Shown: piece after piece, positions 1-8,674 of the stretch
Position numbering within the stretch: the first letter of the stretch is position 1
Layout of the letters: each line of letters starts with the position of its first letter
Assembly: GCF_008274585.1 (NCBI RefSeq)
Contig: NZ_VTRT01000002.1
Coordinates: forward strand, 186,001 to 250,000
Direction of reading: 5' to 3'
DNA: 64,000 nucleotides
Source: Pedobacter sp. BS3
GTDB lineage: Bacteria > Bacteroidota > Bacteroidia > Sphingobacteriales > Sphingobacteriaceae
The notes under the pieces: generated by a model
Told to the model about the DNA's origin: nothing
Databases searched by the model: none
The model's input: only the letters and a program-made list of their open reading frames with translations
Translations under genes and position numbers: made by a program

Positions 1-751
1 TGGTTTTGCCGGCGGCAATTAACGGCTTATGCCGCATGTGTCGTTGAACTTCGGCCACAACAGGCAGCTCGCTTTCTGTACCGGTAATTACAACACGCAA
101 TCCCTGCCCGATACAGTAATCAGCTAAAGCGGCAAAATAAGCCGGCGGCCATTGTCGCCAGGCTCCCCGCGAACCGGGATGAACACATACATAATTTCCA
201 GGCTGTACCGGGAGATCTAACCGGTAAAAATCCTGGTAATCGTTCTCGGTGAGCGGAAATTCCAACGCTGTATCACACGAAGCTATGCCCAAATGCGCCA
301 TCAGGCGGAGATGCCGCTCAATTTCAGATCCGGTATCTGGGTAACGAAGAAACAAACCATTCTGCGGGTAATAATGCTGACCGGTAAAAAAGCCGGCAGT
401 GTACCGGGCGCCAAATAACTCTACCATTGGATTGACTATAGAACCGTTACCCTGCATCTGCAAGGCCAGATCGTATTTATTAGCCTGCACTTCTTGCAGA
501 AACCGGGTAAATGCCTCAGCATCCACCGGCTGTTCCGGTAACCCGGGATAACCGGGAAAATGTATGAAGTTATCAAAATAACCGGCGAACCGTTCGGTTA
601 ATGATCTGGCCCAGGGTAATCCGGCAAGGGTGATCTCAGCTTTGGGAAAAGCGCTTCTGAGTACCCGTACTGCCGGGATAGCGCACAGCATATCGCCTAA
701 CTGTAATGCCCGGAATATGATGATCTTCCTGATATTTTTTAATGTGCTCAT
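1..751 (-). CDS. Glycosyltransferase family 9 (heptosyltransferase-like), partial
   Basis: The reverse strand is open from an ATG at 751 to the window edge, giving 250 codons with no stop, so the 3' end lies outside the window. The product begins MSTLKNIRKIIIFRALQLGD, with the IIIFRALQLGDMLCAIPAVRVLR stretch typical of ADP-heptose:LPS heptosyltransferases (GT9). Further on, HPGSRGAWRQWPP matches the nucleotide-sugar-binding HPG motif of the C-terminal Rossmann domain. Family members transfer a heptose or related sugar to lipopolysaccharide or another glycan on the cytoplasmic face of the inner membrane. The acceptor cannot be told from sequence. The family call is firm; the exact substrate is not. 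Confidence 0.85.
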   Translation of the reverse strand, partial: MSTLKNIRKIIIFRALQLGDMLCAIPAVRVLRSAFPKAEITLAGLPWARSLTERFAGYFDNFIHFPGYPGLPEQPVDAEAFTRFLQEVQANKYDLALQMQGNGSIVNPMVELFGARYTAGFFTGQHYYPQNGLFLRYPDTGSEIERHLRLMAHLGIASCDTALEFPLTENDYQDFYRLDLPVQPGNYVCVHPGSRGAWRQWPPAYFAALADYCIGQGLRVVITGTESELPVVAEVQRHMRHKPLIAAGKT

Positions 752-837
752 AAGATAATGCTATAATTAGTTAAGCCTGGATTAACTGGTATTAACGATC
801 GCATAGGCGCCAGATCAAGAGTAAATCCTCCCCTGCT

Positions 838-935
838 CCCCGCCAACTGGCGGGGGGACATGCAAGCGCCCTAACCTGCCTAACTTTTGTAAAATTAGTA
901 TCGAACTGTGCCTGTCCTCCGCCAACTGGCGGAGG
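838..935. repeat. Two REP-like palindromes sharing a CCGCCAACTGGCGG core
   Basis: Two perfect hairpins lie in the 530-base gap between the glycosyltransferase and the Cys-rich gene. CCCCGCC-AACT-GGCGGGG spans 838-855 and CCTCCGCC-AACT-GGCGGAGG spans 916-935. They have the same tetraloop and core but different flanking pairs, with compensating changes that keep the stem. This suggests a dispersed palindromic repeat family. The rest of 752-1283 shows no convincing gene, and the short open frames on both strands there look fortuitous. Confidence 0.6.
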
Positions 936-1283
936 GCGTGTTGGCAATGTGCATAGGGAGGAGGAGGTACTTTTATTACTACAGAGTACATTTCTTTATT
1001 AACTTGATAGAAATGGCTGAATTTCGCTGCATTCAACTTTTAACGTTTCACTTAACAATAGAGATAACTTTTGCAGGTAAAATGTTTGCCAGTAAGCGGC
1101 ATTTCAGGTGATTATTCCCATTACACGTAAAAATACGTACCCTCCCGCGAGAACTACCTGAATTTAACGCATCCGGGTTTTGCGGTTAACAAAAACCTGC
1201 GGGATATGTTTAAGCTATGATCTATTCTAACTCCACCGTAAGCTTGTCACGTTTTATTTTTTATACGCTTAAACTATAACTTT

Positions 1284-1607
1284 ATGGGTTACCACGAAAA
1301 CAAATCCTGTATTGAGGCCTGTTTGGCATGTGCCGCAGTATGTAATCATTGTGCATCATCCTGCACTCAAGAACAAGACGTAAATATGATGGCCCGTTGT
1401 ATTGACCTGGACATGCAATGTGCCGCGATATGTTATGCCGCAGCGCAGCTTATGAGCCTGGGAAGCGACAAAGCCCCTGAGATTTGCCGTATCTGTGCCG
1501 ATATCTGCGAAGCTTGTGCCGAAGAATGCTCAAGACACGATAACGACCATTGCCGCGAATGCGCTAACTTGTGTAAGCAATGTGCTAACGAGTGCCGGAA
1601 AATGTAA
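1284..1607 (+). CDS. Cys-rich four-helix-bundle copper-storage-like protein (DUF326/Csp family)
   Basis: A 107-residue protein with 19 cysteines, mostly in CxxxC, CxxC and single-helix-turn spacings (positions 9, 13, 16, 20, 23 and 27 in the first helix, then clusters near 39-50, 68-82 and 89-104). This is the pattern of DUF326 proteins and of the cytosolic copper storage proteins Csp1/Csp3, where Cys residues line the core of a four-helix bundle and bind many Cu(I) ions. There is no signal peptide, so a cytosolic, Csp3-like role is likely. The copA and metallochaperone genes about 14 kb away make copper handling plausible but do not prove the metal. The start ATG follows an A/T-rich leader. 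Confidence 0.8.
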   Translation: MGYHENKSCIEACLACAAVCNHCASSCTQEQDVNMMARCIDLDMQCAAICYAAAQLMSLGSDKAPEICRICADICEACAEECSRHDNDHCRECANLCKQCANECRKM

Positions 1608-1758
1608 ACAAACAGAATGGCTTGACCTGCATTTTAAGTATTTACCACGTCTAAACAGGTAGTTATTGTACAAACCGGCCTGCTGAATTACTTGTTTTAA
1701 TGTAAGAGTTGTTCGTTCAGCTCTCACATTAAATCACAACATTAAAAATAACTCTGCT

Positions 1759-2295
1759 ATGGAAACACAAACAATGAATGCACCCGCTGCAACCGATTCA
1801 AAACTGAAAGAATTCTTTACCGACCAACTGGCCGATATTTACTGGGCCGAGAAAAAACTGGTTAAAGCCCTGGGCAAGCTCCAGGAAGCCGCTACTTCCA
1901 GCGAGCTTAGCAATGCCTTTAGCGATCATTTAGAGCAAACCCGCAACCATGTTACCAGGTTGGAAGATGTATTTAACCTGGTCGGCGAAAAAGCAAAAGC
2001 CCAAAAGTGCCCGGCAATGGCCGGCATTATCGATGAAGGTGAAGACATTATTGACGAAACGGAAGAAAATACCGCACAACGTGATGTGGGTCTTATTTTC
2101 GCCGGCCAGAAAGCCGAACATTACGAGATTGCTACTTACGGTGGATTGATCACGCTGGCTCAGACATTGGGCTACAGTGACGCCGCCGATGTGTTAAAGC
2201 AAACGCTGGCCGAAGAAAAAGAAGCCGATGCCCTGCTGACACAAATTGCCGAGAATAGCGCCAATATCGAAGCCAGCCAGGAGCCTAACGAATAA
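1759..2295 (+). CDS. YciE/YciF ferritin-like family protein (DUF892)
   Basis: A 178-residue, strongly helical, acidic protein. Residues 15-170 match the DUF892 (YciE/YciF) pattern: KLKEFFTDQLADIYWAEKKLVKAL near the N-terminus, an ExxxH-type EQTRNHVTRLE segment, then QKAEHYEIATYGGLITLAQTLGY and a final EKEAD helix. The family adopts a ferritin-like four-helix fold with potential di-metal ligands (Glu/His) and is often stress-induced; its biochemical role is unsettled. It lies about 150 bases after the Cys-rich gene in the same direction and may share its regulation, although the gap is long enough for its own promoter. Confidence 0.85.
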   Translation: METQTMNAPAATDSKLKEFFTDQLADIYWAEKKLVKALGKLQEAATSSELSNAFSDHLEQTRNHVTRLEDVFNLVGEKAKAQKCPAMAGIIDEGEDIIDETEENTAQRDVGLIFAGQKAEHYEIATYGGLITLAQTLGYSDAADVLKQTLAEEKEADALLTQIAENSANIEASQEPNE

Positions 2296-2314
2296 TTGTT
2301 TTAACACTCCAATA

Positions 2315-2370
2315 ATCATCCCGGAGCACAGGTTCATCTATCCGCCTAACAGGACCTGGCCCGGGATGAT
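2315..2370. terminator. Inverted repeat between convergent genes, probable bidirectional terminator
   Basis: ATCATCCCGG (2315-2324) pairs perfectly with CCGGGATGAT (2361-2370), and an inner CAGGT/ACCTG stem lies inside the loop. It sits between the convergent DUF892 and lipoprotein genes, where a shared terminator is expected. There is no long T-tract, so the terminator role is inferred from position. Confidence 0.5.
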
Positions 2371-2414
2371 GTGTTTTAGCATCTTATCATTCATTGCTCA
2401 TTCAATCGCACACA

Positions 2415-3041
2415 TTACTCCCGAACGATTTTCTTCTTAATCATGTCATCGATCAGCGTATTACTTACCTCCGATGCCAGTGTCTGTGCACTTGACGGAT
2501 CAAACGATTTGGTTTGTGCAGAGTATTCAAGCTTATCCGCCGACAGGTTATAAAAATTAGCCTCAAGCATATAATTGGTAGTTACCGAATAATAACCCGG
2601 ATTGTACAGGCGGGTATAAACCGTATGATAATAACCCCAGAAGCGGTTATAATACGTATATGGCACATAACTTACCGAGCCGGGTGTATAACGCTTTTCC
2701 TTTTCTTTATCCAGCAGGGCGATAGTGAAAGCGCCATCGTACCCATTACGCCTGATACGATTGAGCGCTGCCTGCTCATCCGCCGCTTCAAAAGCCTTAG
2801 GGCCGTACTCGGCGTAAGCCGAACCTGCATTTATTCCATGCGACTTCAGGTTGGTTACCATTGCATTTTCCACGCTTTCGCGGATGTCGCGATCTTTTGC
2901 TCCCATCAGGGCTATAACCAGGATTTTGTTATAACGTTGCAAGGTACCGTCGGGCGCTTTCCACGAAGATACCAGTTGCGTGCTGCTACATCCCGCACTC
3001 AGCACAAAAAACATTCCGATACTATAAATCAGCTTTTTCAT
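2415..3041 (-). CDS. Lipoprotein, DUF4136-like
   Basis: The frame opens at 3062, but the start at 3041 is preferred because it yields MKKLIYSIGMFFVLSAGC, a compact lipoprotein signal peptide with the lipobox LSAGC. The mature protein of about 190 residues starts CSSTQLVSSWKAPDG and continues KILVIALMGAKDRDIRESVENAM, which resembles DUF4136-type lipoproteins. A Tyr-rich stretch (YVPYTYYNRFWGYYHTVYTRLYNPGYY) precedes a C-terminal alpha/beta region. It should be anchored in a membrane facing the periplasm. No enzymatic motif is visible and the function is unknown. Confidence 0.7.
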   Translation of the reverse strand: MKKLIYSIGMFFVLSAGCSSTQLVSSWKAPDGTLQRYNKILVIALMGAKDRDIRESVENAMVTNLKSHGINAGSAYAEYGPKAFEAADEQAALNRIRRNGYDGAFTIALLDKEKEKRYTPGSVSYVPYTYYNRFWGYYHTVYTRLYNPGYYSVTTNYMLEANFYNLSADKLEYSAQTKSFDPSSAQTLASEVSNTLIDDMIKKKIVRE

Positions 3042-3158
3042 AATAGATGGTATTAACTTCATTATTAACAGTTTAAGCGGTTATTGGTGTTAATAAACAG
3101 CATTTAATTTTTGCTATCGCAGAACAAAATCTATCTCTTAATTTACTTTGCACGACCG

Positions 3159-4043
3159 TTACAGCCATGTATTCAGGCAAGCGCTTAACTGGCTGAGATA
3201 TCCCCTGCCAAATAAATTTACATGTACCAGTAAAGGATATAAATTCCACAATTGGCTTCGCTCCTGCCAGCCCTTTTCAAGCGGGAAAGTTTCCTGGTAA
3301 GCCCGGTAAAACGCCGTATCAAAACCACCGAACAACAAGGTCATGGCAATATCCGTCTCCCGGTATCCATAAGCCACCGCCGGGTCAATCAGGAACGGAA
3401 CACCCGCACGGTTAACCAGGTAATTGCCGCTCCATAGATCGCCATGCACTAATGCCGGCGGCTCTTTAGGGTATAGATTATCCAGTCGCTTGTACAATTC
3501 TTCAAACTTCCTGTACATCGCGGCATCCAGTAAATGCTTGTCAAGAGCCAGCTTCACCTGCGGTTCCAGGCGCTGGTGAATAAAGAAATCGCTCCAATTC
3601 AAAGCAGGCGTATTTGCCTGCTTCAGCGAACCCATATAATTATCGAAGTCCAGGCCAAAATGAGTGTGGGTACACCGGTGCATCCCGGCCAGTTGCCGGC
3701 CCAGTAGTTCAGACGATTTCTTTGTTACCGGTCCACGTTCAATCCATTCCAATAATAAAACCTGCGAAGCCCCTAATGTATCCACATATAGCACTTCCGG
3801 AATACGGATAGCTTCTGCAGACCGTATGAGCATCAGCCCTTTCGCTTCGCTGGCGAGCATATCCGGGTAACGATACGCATCATTCAGTTTCAGGAAGAAA
3901 CCGGCATCGCCATATTGCAAACCGTAACTCTGGTTAATATCGCCGCCGGCTACCCGTTGTATGCCGGTCAGCTTTGTAGATATCAGCCCTTTACGGGATA
4001 ATATCTCCGTTACAGGGGCGGTTATTTCTTCCGGTAAAAACAT
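3159..4043 (-). CDS. Fructosamine kinase family protein
   Basis: A 294-residue protein of the usual length for the fructosamine-3-kinase/ketosamine-3-kinase family, which has an aminoglycoside-phosphotransferase-like fold. Visible features are the N-lobe [10 protein letters not shown] loop, FFLKLN with the ATP-binding Lys, the hinge LLLEWIERG, the catalytic [13 protein letters not shown] (Brenner-type HGDxxxxN) and [19 protein letters not shown] with the metal-binding Asp. Family members phosphorylate sugar adducts on proteins, a protein-repair step. It is transcribed divergently from lepA, with only about 40 bases between the two starts. Confidence 0.88.
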   Translation of the reverse strand: MFLPEEITAPVTEILSRKGLISTKLTGIQRVAGGDINQSYGLQYGDAGFFLKLNDAYRYPDMLASEAKGLMLIRSAEAIRIPEVLYVDTLGASQVLLLEWIERGPVTKKSSELLGRQLAGMHRCTHTHFGLDFDNYMGSLKQANTPALNWSDFFIHQRLEPQVKLALDKHLLDAAMYRKFEELYKRLDNLYPKEPPALVHGDLWSGNYLVNRAGVPFLIDPAVAYGYRETDIAMTLLFGGFDTAFYRAYQETFPLEKGWQERSQLWNLYPLLVHVNLFGRGYLSQLSACLNTWL

Positions 4044-4067
4044 CGGATGAAATTAGCGCTAAAAATT

Positions 4068-4075
4068 TATCTTTG
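4068..4075 (+). promoter_or_regulatory. Promoter -7 element of lepA (TATCTTTG)
   Basis: TATCTTTG is a perfect match to the Bacteroidetes -7 consensus TAnnTTTG. It ends seven bases before the lepA ATG at 4083, so the mRNA would have almost no 5' leader. It also lies downstream of the in-frame ATG at 4047, which argues against that earlier start. No clear -33 TTG was found. Confidence 0.55.
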
Positions 4076-4082
4076 CGCAAAG

Positions 4083-5870
4083 ATGAAGCACATTCGGAAT
4101 TTTTGCATAATTGCACATATAGACCACGGAAAGAGCACTTTAGCCGACCGTTTATTAGAATATACCAACACCATTACACAACGTGAGGCGCAGGCGCAGC
4201 TGCTTGATGATATGGATTTGGAACGTGAGCGTGGAATTACCATTAAAAGTCACGCCATCCAGATGAATTACACGCTTGACGGGGAGGATTATGTGCTGAA
4301 CCTGATCGACACACCGGGGCACGTGGATTTCTCTTACGAAGTGTCACGCTCTATCGCTGCCTGCGAAGGCGCATTATTGATTGTGGATGCCTCGCAAGGC
4401 ATACAGGCGCAAACCATTTCCAACCTGTACCTGGCGCTTGAGCACGACCTGGAAATTATCCCCATTCTGAATAAAATGGATCTCCCGGGTGCCATGCCCG
4501 AAGAGGTAAAAGACCAGATCATTGACCTGATCGGCTGCAAACGTGAGGAAATTATTCCTGCCTCCGGCAAAACCGGCATGGGTGTTGACAGCATCCTGCG
4601 GGCCATTATCGAACGCATCCCCGCTCCTGTTGGTAATCCCAAGGGGGAATTACAGGCGCTGATCTTTGACTCGGTTTTCAATTCTTTCAGGGGTATTATT
4701 GCCTATTTCAAGGTTGTTAACGGCGAAATCCGTAAAAACGATAAGGTTAAATTCATCAACACCGGCAAACAGTACCTTGCTGATGAGGTTGGCGTACTCA
4801 AACTGAACATGCAACCCCGCGACGTGATCAAAACCGGGGATGTGGGATATATCATTTCGGGCATTAAAGAGGCCCGTGAAGTGAAGGTTGGCGATACCAT
4901 TACGCAGGTTGAACGACCTGCTAAAGACGCCATACAAGGCTTTGAGGAAGTAAAACCGATGGTGTTTGCCGGTATTTACCCGGTTGATACCGAAGATTAC
5001 GAGGAGCTCCGCGAAAGCATGCACAAATTGCAGCTTAACGATGCGTCTATTGTTTTTGAGCCCGAAAGTTCGGCGGCGTTAGGATTTGGTTTCCGTTGCG
5101 GATTTTTGGGTATGCTGCACATGGAAATTATCCAGGAGCGGCTGGAACGGGAGTTCGACATGACGGTAATTACCACCGTTCCGAACGTATCGTACAAGGC
5201 ATTTACCACCAAAGGCGATGAAATACAGGTCAACAACCCATCCGATTTGCCTGACCCCAGCAAGCTGGATTACGTGGAAGAGCCTTATATCAAAGCTAAC
5301 ATTATTACAAAATCCGAATTTGTTGGCCCGGTGATGTCGTTGTGTATTCAAAAACGGGGTGTTATTGTTAACCAGTCGTACCTGACGTCTGACCGTGTGG
5401 AGCTGGTTTTCGAGATGCCTATGGGCGAAATCGTGTTCGATTTTTACGACCGGCTTAAAACCATTTCAAAAGGTTACGCCTCGTTTGATTATCACCAGAT
5501 CGGTTACCGGCAATCGGATCTGGTACGGCTGGATATCCGCCTGAACAGCGAACCCGTAGATGCCCTGTCATCGCTGATACACCGCAGCAACTCCTATGAG
5601 TTTGGTAAGAAGATTTGCGAGAAGCTCAAAGAGCTGTTGCCCCGTCAGCAGTTTGAAATTATCATCCAGGCATCTATCGGAGCCAAAATTATCGCCCGCG
5701 AAACGGTAAAAGCTCTCCGCAAGGATGTGACAGCCAAATGTTACGGCGGTGATATTTCGCGTAAGCGTAAATTATTGGAAAAACAGAAAAAAGGTAAAAA
5801 ACGCATGCGCCAGGTTGGGAACGTAGAGATCCCGCAATCGGCGTTCATGGCGGTGTTAAAGTTAGATTAA
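4083..5870 (+). CDS. lepA: Elongation factor 4 (LepA)
   Basis: A 595-residue translational GTPase. The start is placed at 4083 because the family begins MK(H/N)[20 protein letters not shown]; the 12-codon extension from 4047 has no counterpart and would lie upstream of the -7 box. The G motifs are clear: AHIDHGKST (P-loop), [17 protein letters not shown] and NKMDLPGA. The C-terminus carries the LepA-specific [21 protein letters not shown] region. EF4 acts on ribosomes and is thought to help stalled or mistranslocated complexes and subunit biogenesis. It is complete and single-copy in appearance. Confidence 0.97.
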   Translation: MKHIRNFCIIAHIDHGKSTLADRLLEYTNTITQREAQAQLLDDMDLERERGITIKSHAIQMNYTLDGEDYVLNLIDTPGHVDFSYEVSRSIAACEGALLIVDASQGIQAQTISNLYLALEHDLEIIPILNKMDLPGAMPEEVKDQIIDLIGCKREEIIPASGKTGMGVDSILRAIIERIPAPVGNPKGELQALIFDSVFNSFRGIIAYFKVVNGEIRKNDKVKFINTGKQYLADEVGVLKLNMQPRDVIKTGDVGYIISGIKEAREVKVGDTITQVERPAKDAIQGFEEVKPMVFAGIYPVDTEDYEELRESMHKLQLNDASIVFEPESSAALGFGFRCGFLGMLHMEIIQERLEREFDMTVITTVPNVSYKAFTTKGDEIQVNNPSDLPDPSKLDYVEEPYIKANIITKSEFVGPVMSLCIQKRGVIVNQSYLTSDRVELVFEMPMGEIVFDFYDRLKTISKGYASFDYHQIGYRQSDLVRLDIRLNSEPVDALSSLIHRSNSYEFGKKICEKLKELLPRQQFEIIIQASIGAKIIARETVKALRKDVTAKCYGGDISRKRKLLEKQKKGKKRMRQVGNVEIPQSAFMAVLKLD

Positions 5871-5875
5871 AAACA

Positions 5876-5955
5876 GATGTGAGATTTTAGATGTGAGATT
5901 TTAGAAGCTAATGCCCTTGTCTCATATCTAACGTCTCATATCTCATATCTCATTC
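5876..5955. repeat. Short imperfect direct and inverted repeats (GTGAGATTTTAGA / TCTCATATCT)
   Basis: Two copies of a GTGAGATTTTAGA-like unit are followed by several TCTCATATCT-like units that are roughly their reverse complement, so the lepA-folD gap could fold back on itself. This looks like low-complexity intergenic repeat material rather than a defined regulatory site. Confidence 0.5.
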
Positions 5956-5956
5956 T

Positions 5957-6835
5957 ATGGAATTATTAGACGGAAAACTTGTTTCAGAGAAAATCAAATT
6001 AGAAATAGCCGAAGAAGCGGCGCAATTTTTGGCCAGCACCGGTCGTAAGCCGCATTTAACAGCCATTTTGGTAGGCAACGATGGAGGCAGCGAAACCTAT
6101 GTGGCCAGCAAGATGAAAAACTGCGAGAAGGTTGGCTTTCAATCTTCGCTGGTGCGATATGATAATACCGTAACCGAAGCGGAGCTGCTGAACAAAATCC
6201 GCGAAATTAATGCCGATACCGGCGTTGACGGGCTGATTGTACAATTACCCTTGCCCAAACACATCGACCCTGAAAAGGTAACCGAAACCATTGATTACCG
6301 TAAAGATGTGGATGGCTTCCACCCGATTAACCTGGGCCGTATGGTGCGTAACCTGCCTTGTTTCATTCCCGCTACGCCTTACGGCATTTTGCTGATGTTA
6401 CAAGCGTATCATATTGATACTACCGGCAAACATTGCGTAGTGGTTGGTCGCAGCAATATTGTGGGCACACCCATGAGCATCCTGATGGCCCGGAACGCTA
6501 ACCCAGGCAACTGTACGGTTACCCTGACCCACAGTAAAACCAGGGATCTGAAAGAACAGGTTCTGCAAGCTGATATTGTGATTGCCGCCATCGGCAAAAA
6601 GAACTTTATTACAGCCGATATGGTAAAACCCGGCGCCATTATTATTGATGTGGGCATTAACCGCGAAACTTCCACGCAAACCAAATCGGGCTATAAGCTG
6701 TACGGCGATGTGGACTTTGAGCATGTAGCTCCCAAGGCATCGTACATCACCCCTGTTCCCGGCGGCGTAGGCTTGATGACCATTGTTGGCTTGCTTAAAA
6801 ATACGCTGGCATCGGCTAAAGGGGAAATTTATTGA
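5957..6835 (+). CDS. folD: Bifunctional methylenetetrahydrofolate dehydrogenase / methenyltetrahydrofolate cyclohydrolase
   Basis: A 292-residue FolD of standard length. The substrate-side motif [14 protein letters not shown] includes the catalytic Lys. [13 protein letters not shown] and PEKDVDGF-like [14 protein letters not shown] are present, and the NAD(P)-binding domain shows [16 protein letters not shown] and the C-terminal [19 protein letters not shown] signature. The enzyme interconverts 5,10-methylene- and 10-formyl-tetrahydrofolate in the cytosol, supplying one-carbon units for purines and formyl-Met. It follows lepA after an 86-base repeat-bearing gap and may be transcribed separately. 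Confidence 0.96.
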   Translation: MELLDGKLVSEKIKLEIAEEAAQFLASTGRKPHLTAILVGNDGGSETYVASKMKNCEKVGFQSSLVRYDNTVTEAELLNKIREINADTGVDGLIVQLPLPKHIDPEKVTETIDYRKDVDGFHPINLGRMVRNLPCFIPATPYGILLMLQAYHIDTTGKHCVVVGRSNIVGTPMSILMARNANPGNCTVTLTHSKTRDLKEQVLQADIVIAAIGKKNFITADMVKPGAIIIDVGINRETSTQTKSGYKLYGDVDFEHVAPKASYITPVPGGVGLMTIVGLLKNTLASAKGEIY

Positions 6836-6867
6836 CAATGGACAGTTGATAGTGGAGAATGGACAAT

Positions 6868-6923
6868 GGACAGATGATAATTGATAATTGATAATGGACA
6901 GATGATAATTGATAATTGATAAT
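6868..6923. repeat. Perfect 28-bp tandem duplication, A/T-rich
   Basis: A 28-base unit beginning GGACAGATGATAATTG is present twice head to tail (6868-6895 and 6896-6923), embedded in related GACAATGGACAG-like units from 6836 onward. It occupies the roughly 300-base gap between folD and the antitoxin gene. Nothing else is recognisable there apart from the toxin-antitoxin promoter at its right end. Confidence 0.75.
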
Positions 6924-7101
6924 GGACAATTTGCTTGCGCTCGTTTGCAAAACGAGTGCATAACTATCCGGCGTTTGTAACGCCGTAAAAACGCTACAAG
7001 AAATTTCGACTGAAGGCACAAAGCAGAAGACAGACTACATAGTATTTTATTGATTATCAACACTAAATAAATTTAATAAAAATTACGTATATATTTTTTA
7101 T

Positions 7102-7147
7102 TCCATACGTAAAGTATTATATTTGTGTAAAGTTAAACACGTATGGA
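7102..7147 (+). promoter_or_regulatory. Promoter and palindromic operator of the VapBC-like pair
   Basis: The -7 element TATATTTG (7118-7125) is flanked by a perfect 9-bp inverted repeat, TCCATACGT (7102-7110) and ACGTATGGA (7139-7147), whose right arm covers the antitoxin start codon. Type II antitoxins commonly repress their own operon through such sites, so this is a good candidate autoregulatory operator. Confidence 0.6.
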
Positions 7148-7403
7148 TACCAAAGTAACCCTAAGTTTTGATGAAGAGGTTGTCCGCAAAGCGAAAAAAT
7201 ACGCTGCCGATAACAACATCAGCCTGTCAAGGCTAATTGAGTTTCTGCTTACCAAGGTTACCACTAAAGAATATGCAAACCTTGAAGAGTACCCTATTTC
7301 AGATTGGGTATACCAGGTTGCCGAAGGTGAGGTAGAATATAAACGGGCACCTAAAAACAATGAAAAGTCTCTCAAACATGAGTTTTTTGAATCTAAAAAA
7401 TAA
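7143..7403 (+). CDS. Antitoxin, ribbon-helix-helix-like (VapB-type)
   Basis: An 86-residue protein whose N-terminal half, MDTKVTLSFDEEVVRKAKKYAADNNISLSRLIEFLL, looks like the ribbon-helix-helix fold of DUF6364/VapB-type antitoxins: a beta strand followed by two helices with the NNISLSRLIE turn. The variable charged C-terminal tail (residues 50-86) would wrap the toxin. A PIN-domain gene starts 24 bases downstream, so this is the first gene of a two-gene module. It should bind the palindrome around its own promoter. The partner and layout make the antitoxin role likely. Confidence 0.78.
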   Translation: MDTKVTLSFDEEVVRKAKKYAADNNISLSRLIEFLLTKVTTKEYANLEEYPISDWVYQVAEGEVEYKRAPKNNEKSLKHEFFESKK

Positions 7404-7427
7404 TAGTTTAGTTCACTACCTTATCGC

Positions 7428-7850
7428 ATGAGGATTTTCCTGGATGCCAACGTTCTTGTATCTGTACTTAACAAAGAATATCCCTTATTCACTTTCTCGT
7501 CACGTATTGTAAGCCTTGCATCAAGCCCTGCTTACGAAGTTTATACTTCGCCGATTTGCCTGGCTATCGCCTTTTACTTTGCCGAAAAAAAGCATAAGGC
7601 CGTGCTTGCCAAACAGAAAATAGACCTGCTGTGCAATTATCTGAACATTGCACCCAACTCCGCTCCGGGCGTAGGCTACACGCTTCAAAATAAATCCATA
7701 CATGATTTCGAGGACGGTTTGGAATATTACGCAGCCAAGGAAAATAAATGCCATTGCATCATTACTGAAAATACCGGCGATTTTTACTTTTCTGAACTGG
7801 AAGTACTCACCTGCAAAGATTTTTTTGAAAAGTATATGGTGAAGTCATGA
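7428..7850 (+). CDS. PIN-domain ribonuclease toxin (VapC-type)
   Basis: A 140-residue protein beginning MRIFLDANVLVSVLNKE, with the first catalytic Asp of the PIN fold in the LDANV strand. The second acidic cluster is KSIHDFEDGLEYYAA (the D-x-x-D pattern) and the third conserved region is CHCIITENTGDFYFSELEVLTCKDF. PIN toxins are Mg-dependent endoribonucleases that cleave tRNA or rRNA and stop translation when not neutralised. It is preceded by its antitoxin after 24 bases. The RNA target cannot be predicted. Confidence 0.83.
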   Translation: MRIFLDANVLVSVLNKEYPLFTFSSRIVSLASSPAYEVYTSPICLAIAFYFAEKKHKAVLAKQKIDLLCNYLNIAPNSAPGVGYTLQNKSIHDFEDGLEYYAAKENKCHCIITENTGDFYFSELEVLTCKDFFEKYMVKS

Positions 7851-7884
7851 GCCTGCTAAAAAAGAATTATATTAGATGCTGCAA

Positions 7885-8568
7885 ATGAAACATAGCCAAT
7901 CATATCTCCGGATTGCCGCAGTTATGCTGATCACAGCTCTCACCGTGCTGGGATGCAGTAAATCTAAAAACCTGGCTCCGCTCGACCTGGAGAAGGATTA
8001 CTTTCCATTAACGGTTGGCAGCAACACCGTTTACGCTGTCGATTCTACCGTTTATAACGATTTTAACAATACGGTTACTACCTATACCTTTGAGCTGCGG
8101 GATTCTGTAGCCCAGGATATTTCAGAAAACGGATACCAGGAAGTACGGATTGAGCGCTACAAGCGTAAGGACGGTACGGAAGCATGGACGTTCCAGAAAA
8201 CCATTTCGCGAAAGCTGATTGATGTCCGGGCCGAAGAATTTATTGATAACCAACGGTTTGTACGGTTGGTATTTCCGCCACAGCTTAGCAGGGTTTGGAA
8301 TGGCAATACCTATAATAATATCGGCGCCCAGGAGTACATTATTACTGCCAGCGGAAGCAGTCAGACCATTAACGGTATCAGTTTCGACCAAACTGTTGAT
8401 GTCAAGGAAATTGATGAAAACAATCTTGTACGCGAGGATTACGCGGTGGCTACCTACGCCAAAAACGTTGGTCTGATCAGACGTGAAGTAAAGGCTGTTG
8501 ATAAAAACATCAGCACCGGCCAGATAACCCGCGGATACAGTTATATCCTGCAAATCAAATCTTTTTAA
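7885..8568 (+). CDS. Hypothetical lipoprotein
   Basis: The frame opens at 7876 (MLQMKHSQ), but the ATG at 7885 gives a cleaner signal peptide MKHSQSYLRIAAVMLITALTVLGC with lipobox TVLGC. The mature protein of about 200 residues is rich in beta-strand-like segments (YFPLTVGSNTVYAVDSTVYNDFNNTV, VGLIRREVKAVDKN) and resembles the many Bacteroidetes lipoproteins that start PLxxGxxWxY. No catalytic motif is visible. It should be membrane-anchored and exposed to the periplasm. The function is unknown. Confidence 0.72.
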   Translation: MKHSQSYLRIAAVMLITALTVLGCSKSKNLAPLDLEKDYFPLTVGSNTVYAVDSTVYNDFNNTVTTYTFELRDSVAQDISENGYQEVRIERYKRKDGTEAWTFQKTISRKLIDVRAEEFIDNQRFVRLVFPPQLSRVWNGNTYNNIGAQEYIITASGSSQTINGISFDQTVDVKEIDENNLVREDYAVATYAKNVGLIRREVKAVDKNISTGQITRGYSYILQIKSF

Positions 8569-8674
8569 AACCGGCTAAGCTTATCTTTTATTTTAATTAA
8601 AGATGCCCAAATTTGTCATCCGATTTGGCATTACCTGTTTTATTTGTTTTTATTTGCAAAAAATCGCTTTTTGA

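Noticed and set aside
2514-3056. A 180-codon + strand frame opposite the DUF4136-like lipoprotein
   Set aside because: The reverse strand has a clean lipoprotein signal and a family-like body; the + frame product has no domain or signal.
4047-4082. The 12-codon N-terminal extension of lepA
   Set aside because: The LepA family starts at MK(H/N)IRNF, and the TATCTTTG promoter element lies inside the proposed extension.
6836-6930. Tandem A/T-rich repeats considered as a CRISPR array
   Set aside because: The 28-base units are directly adjacent with no spacers, only two are exact, and there are no cas genes.
6398-7063. A 221-codon reverse frame across folD and the repeat region
   Set aside because: It covers the conserved NAD(P)-binding half of folD in antisense and its N-terminal part is translated repeat sequence.
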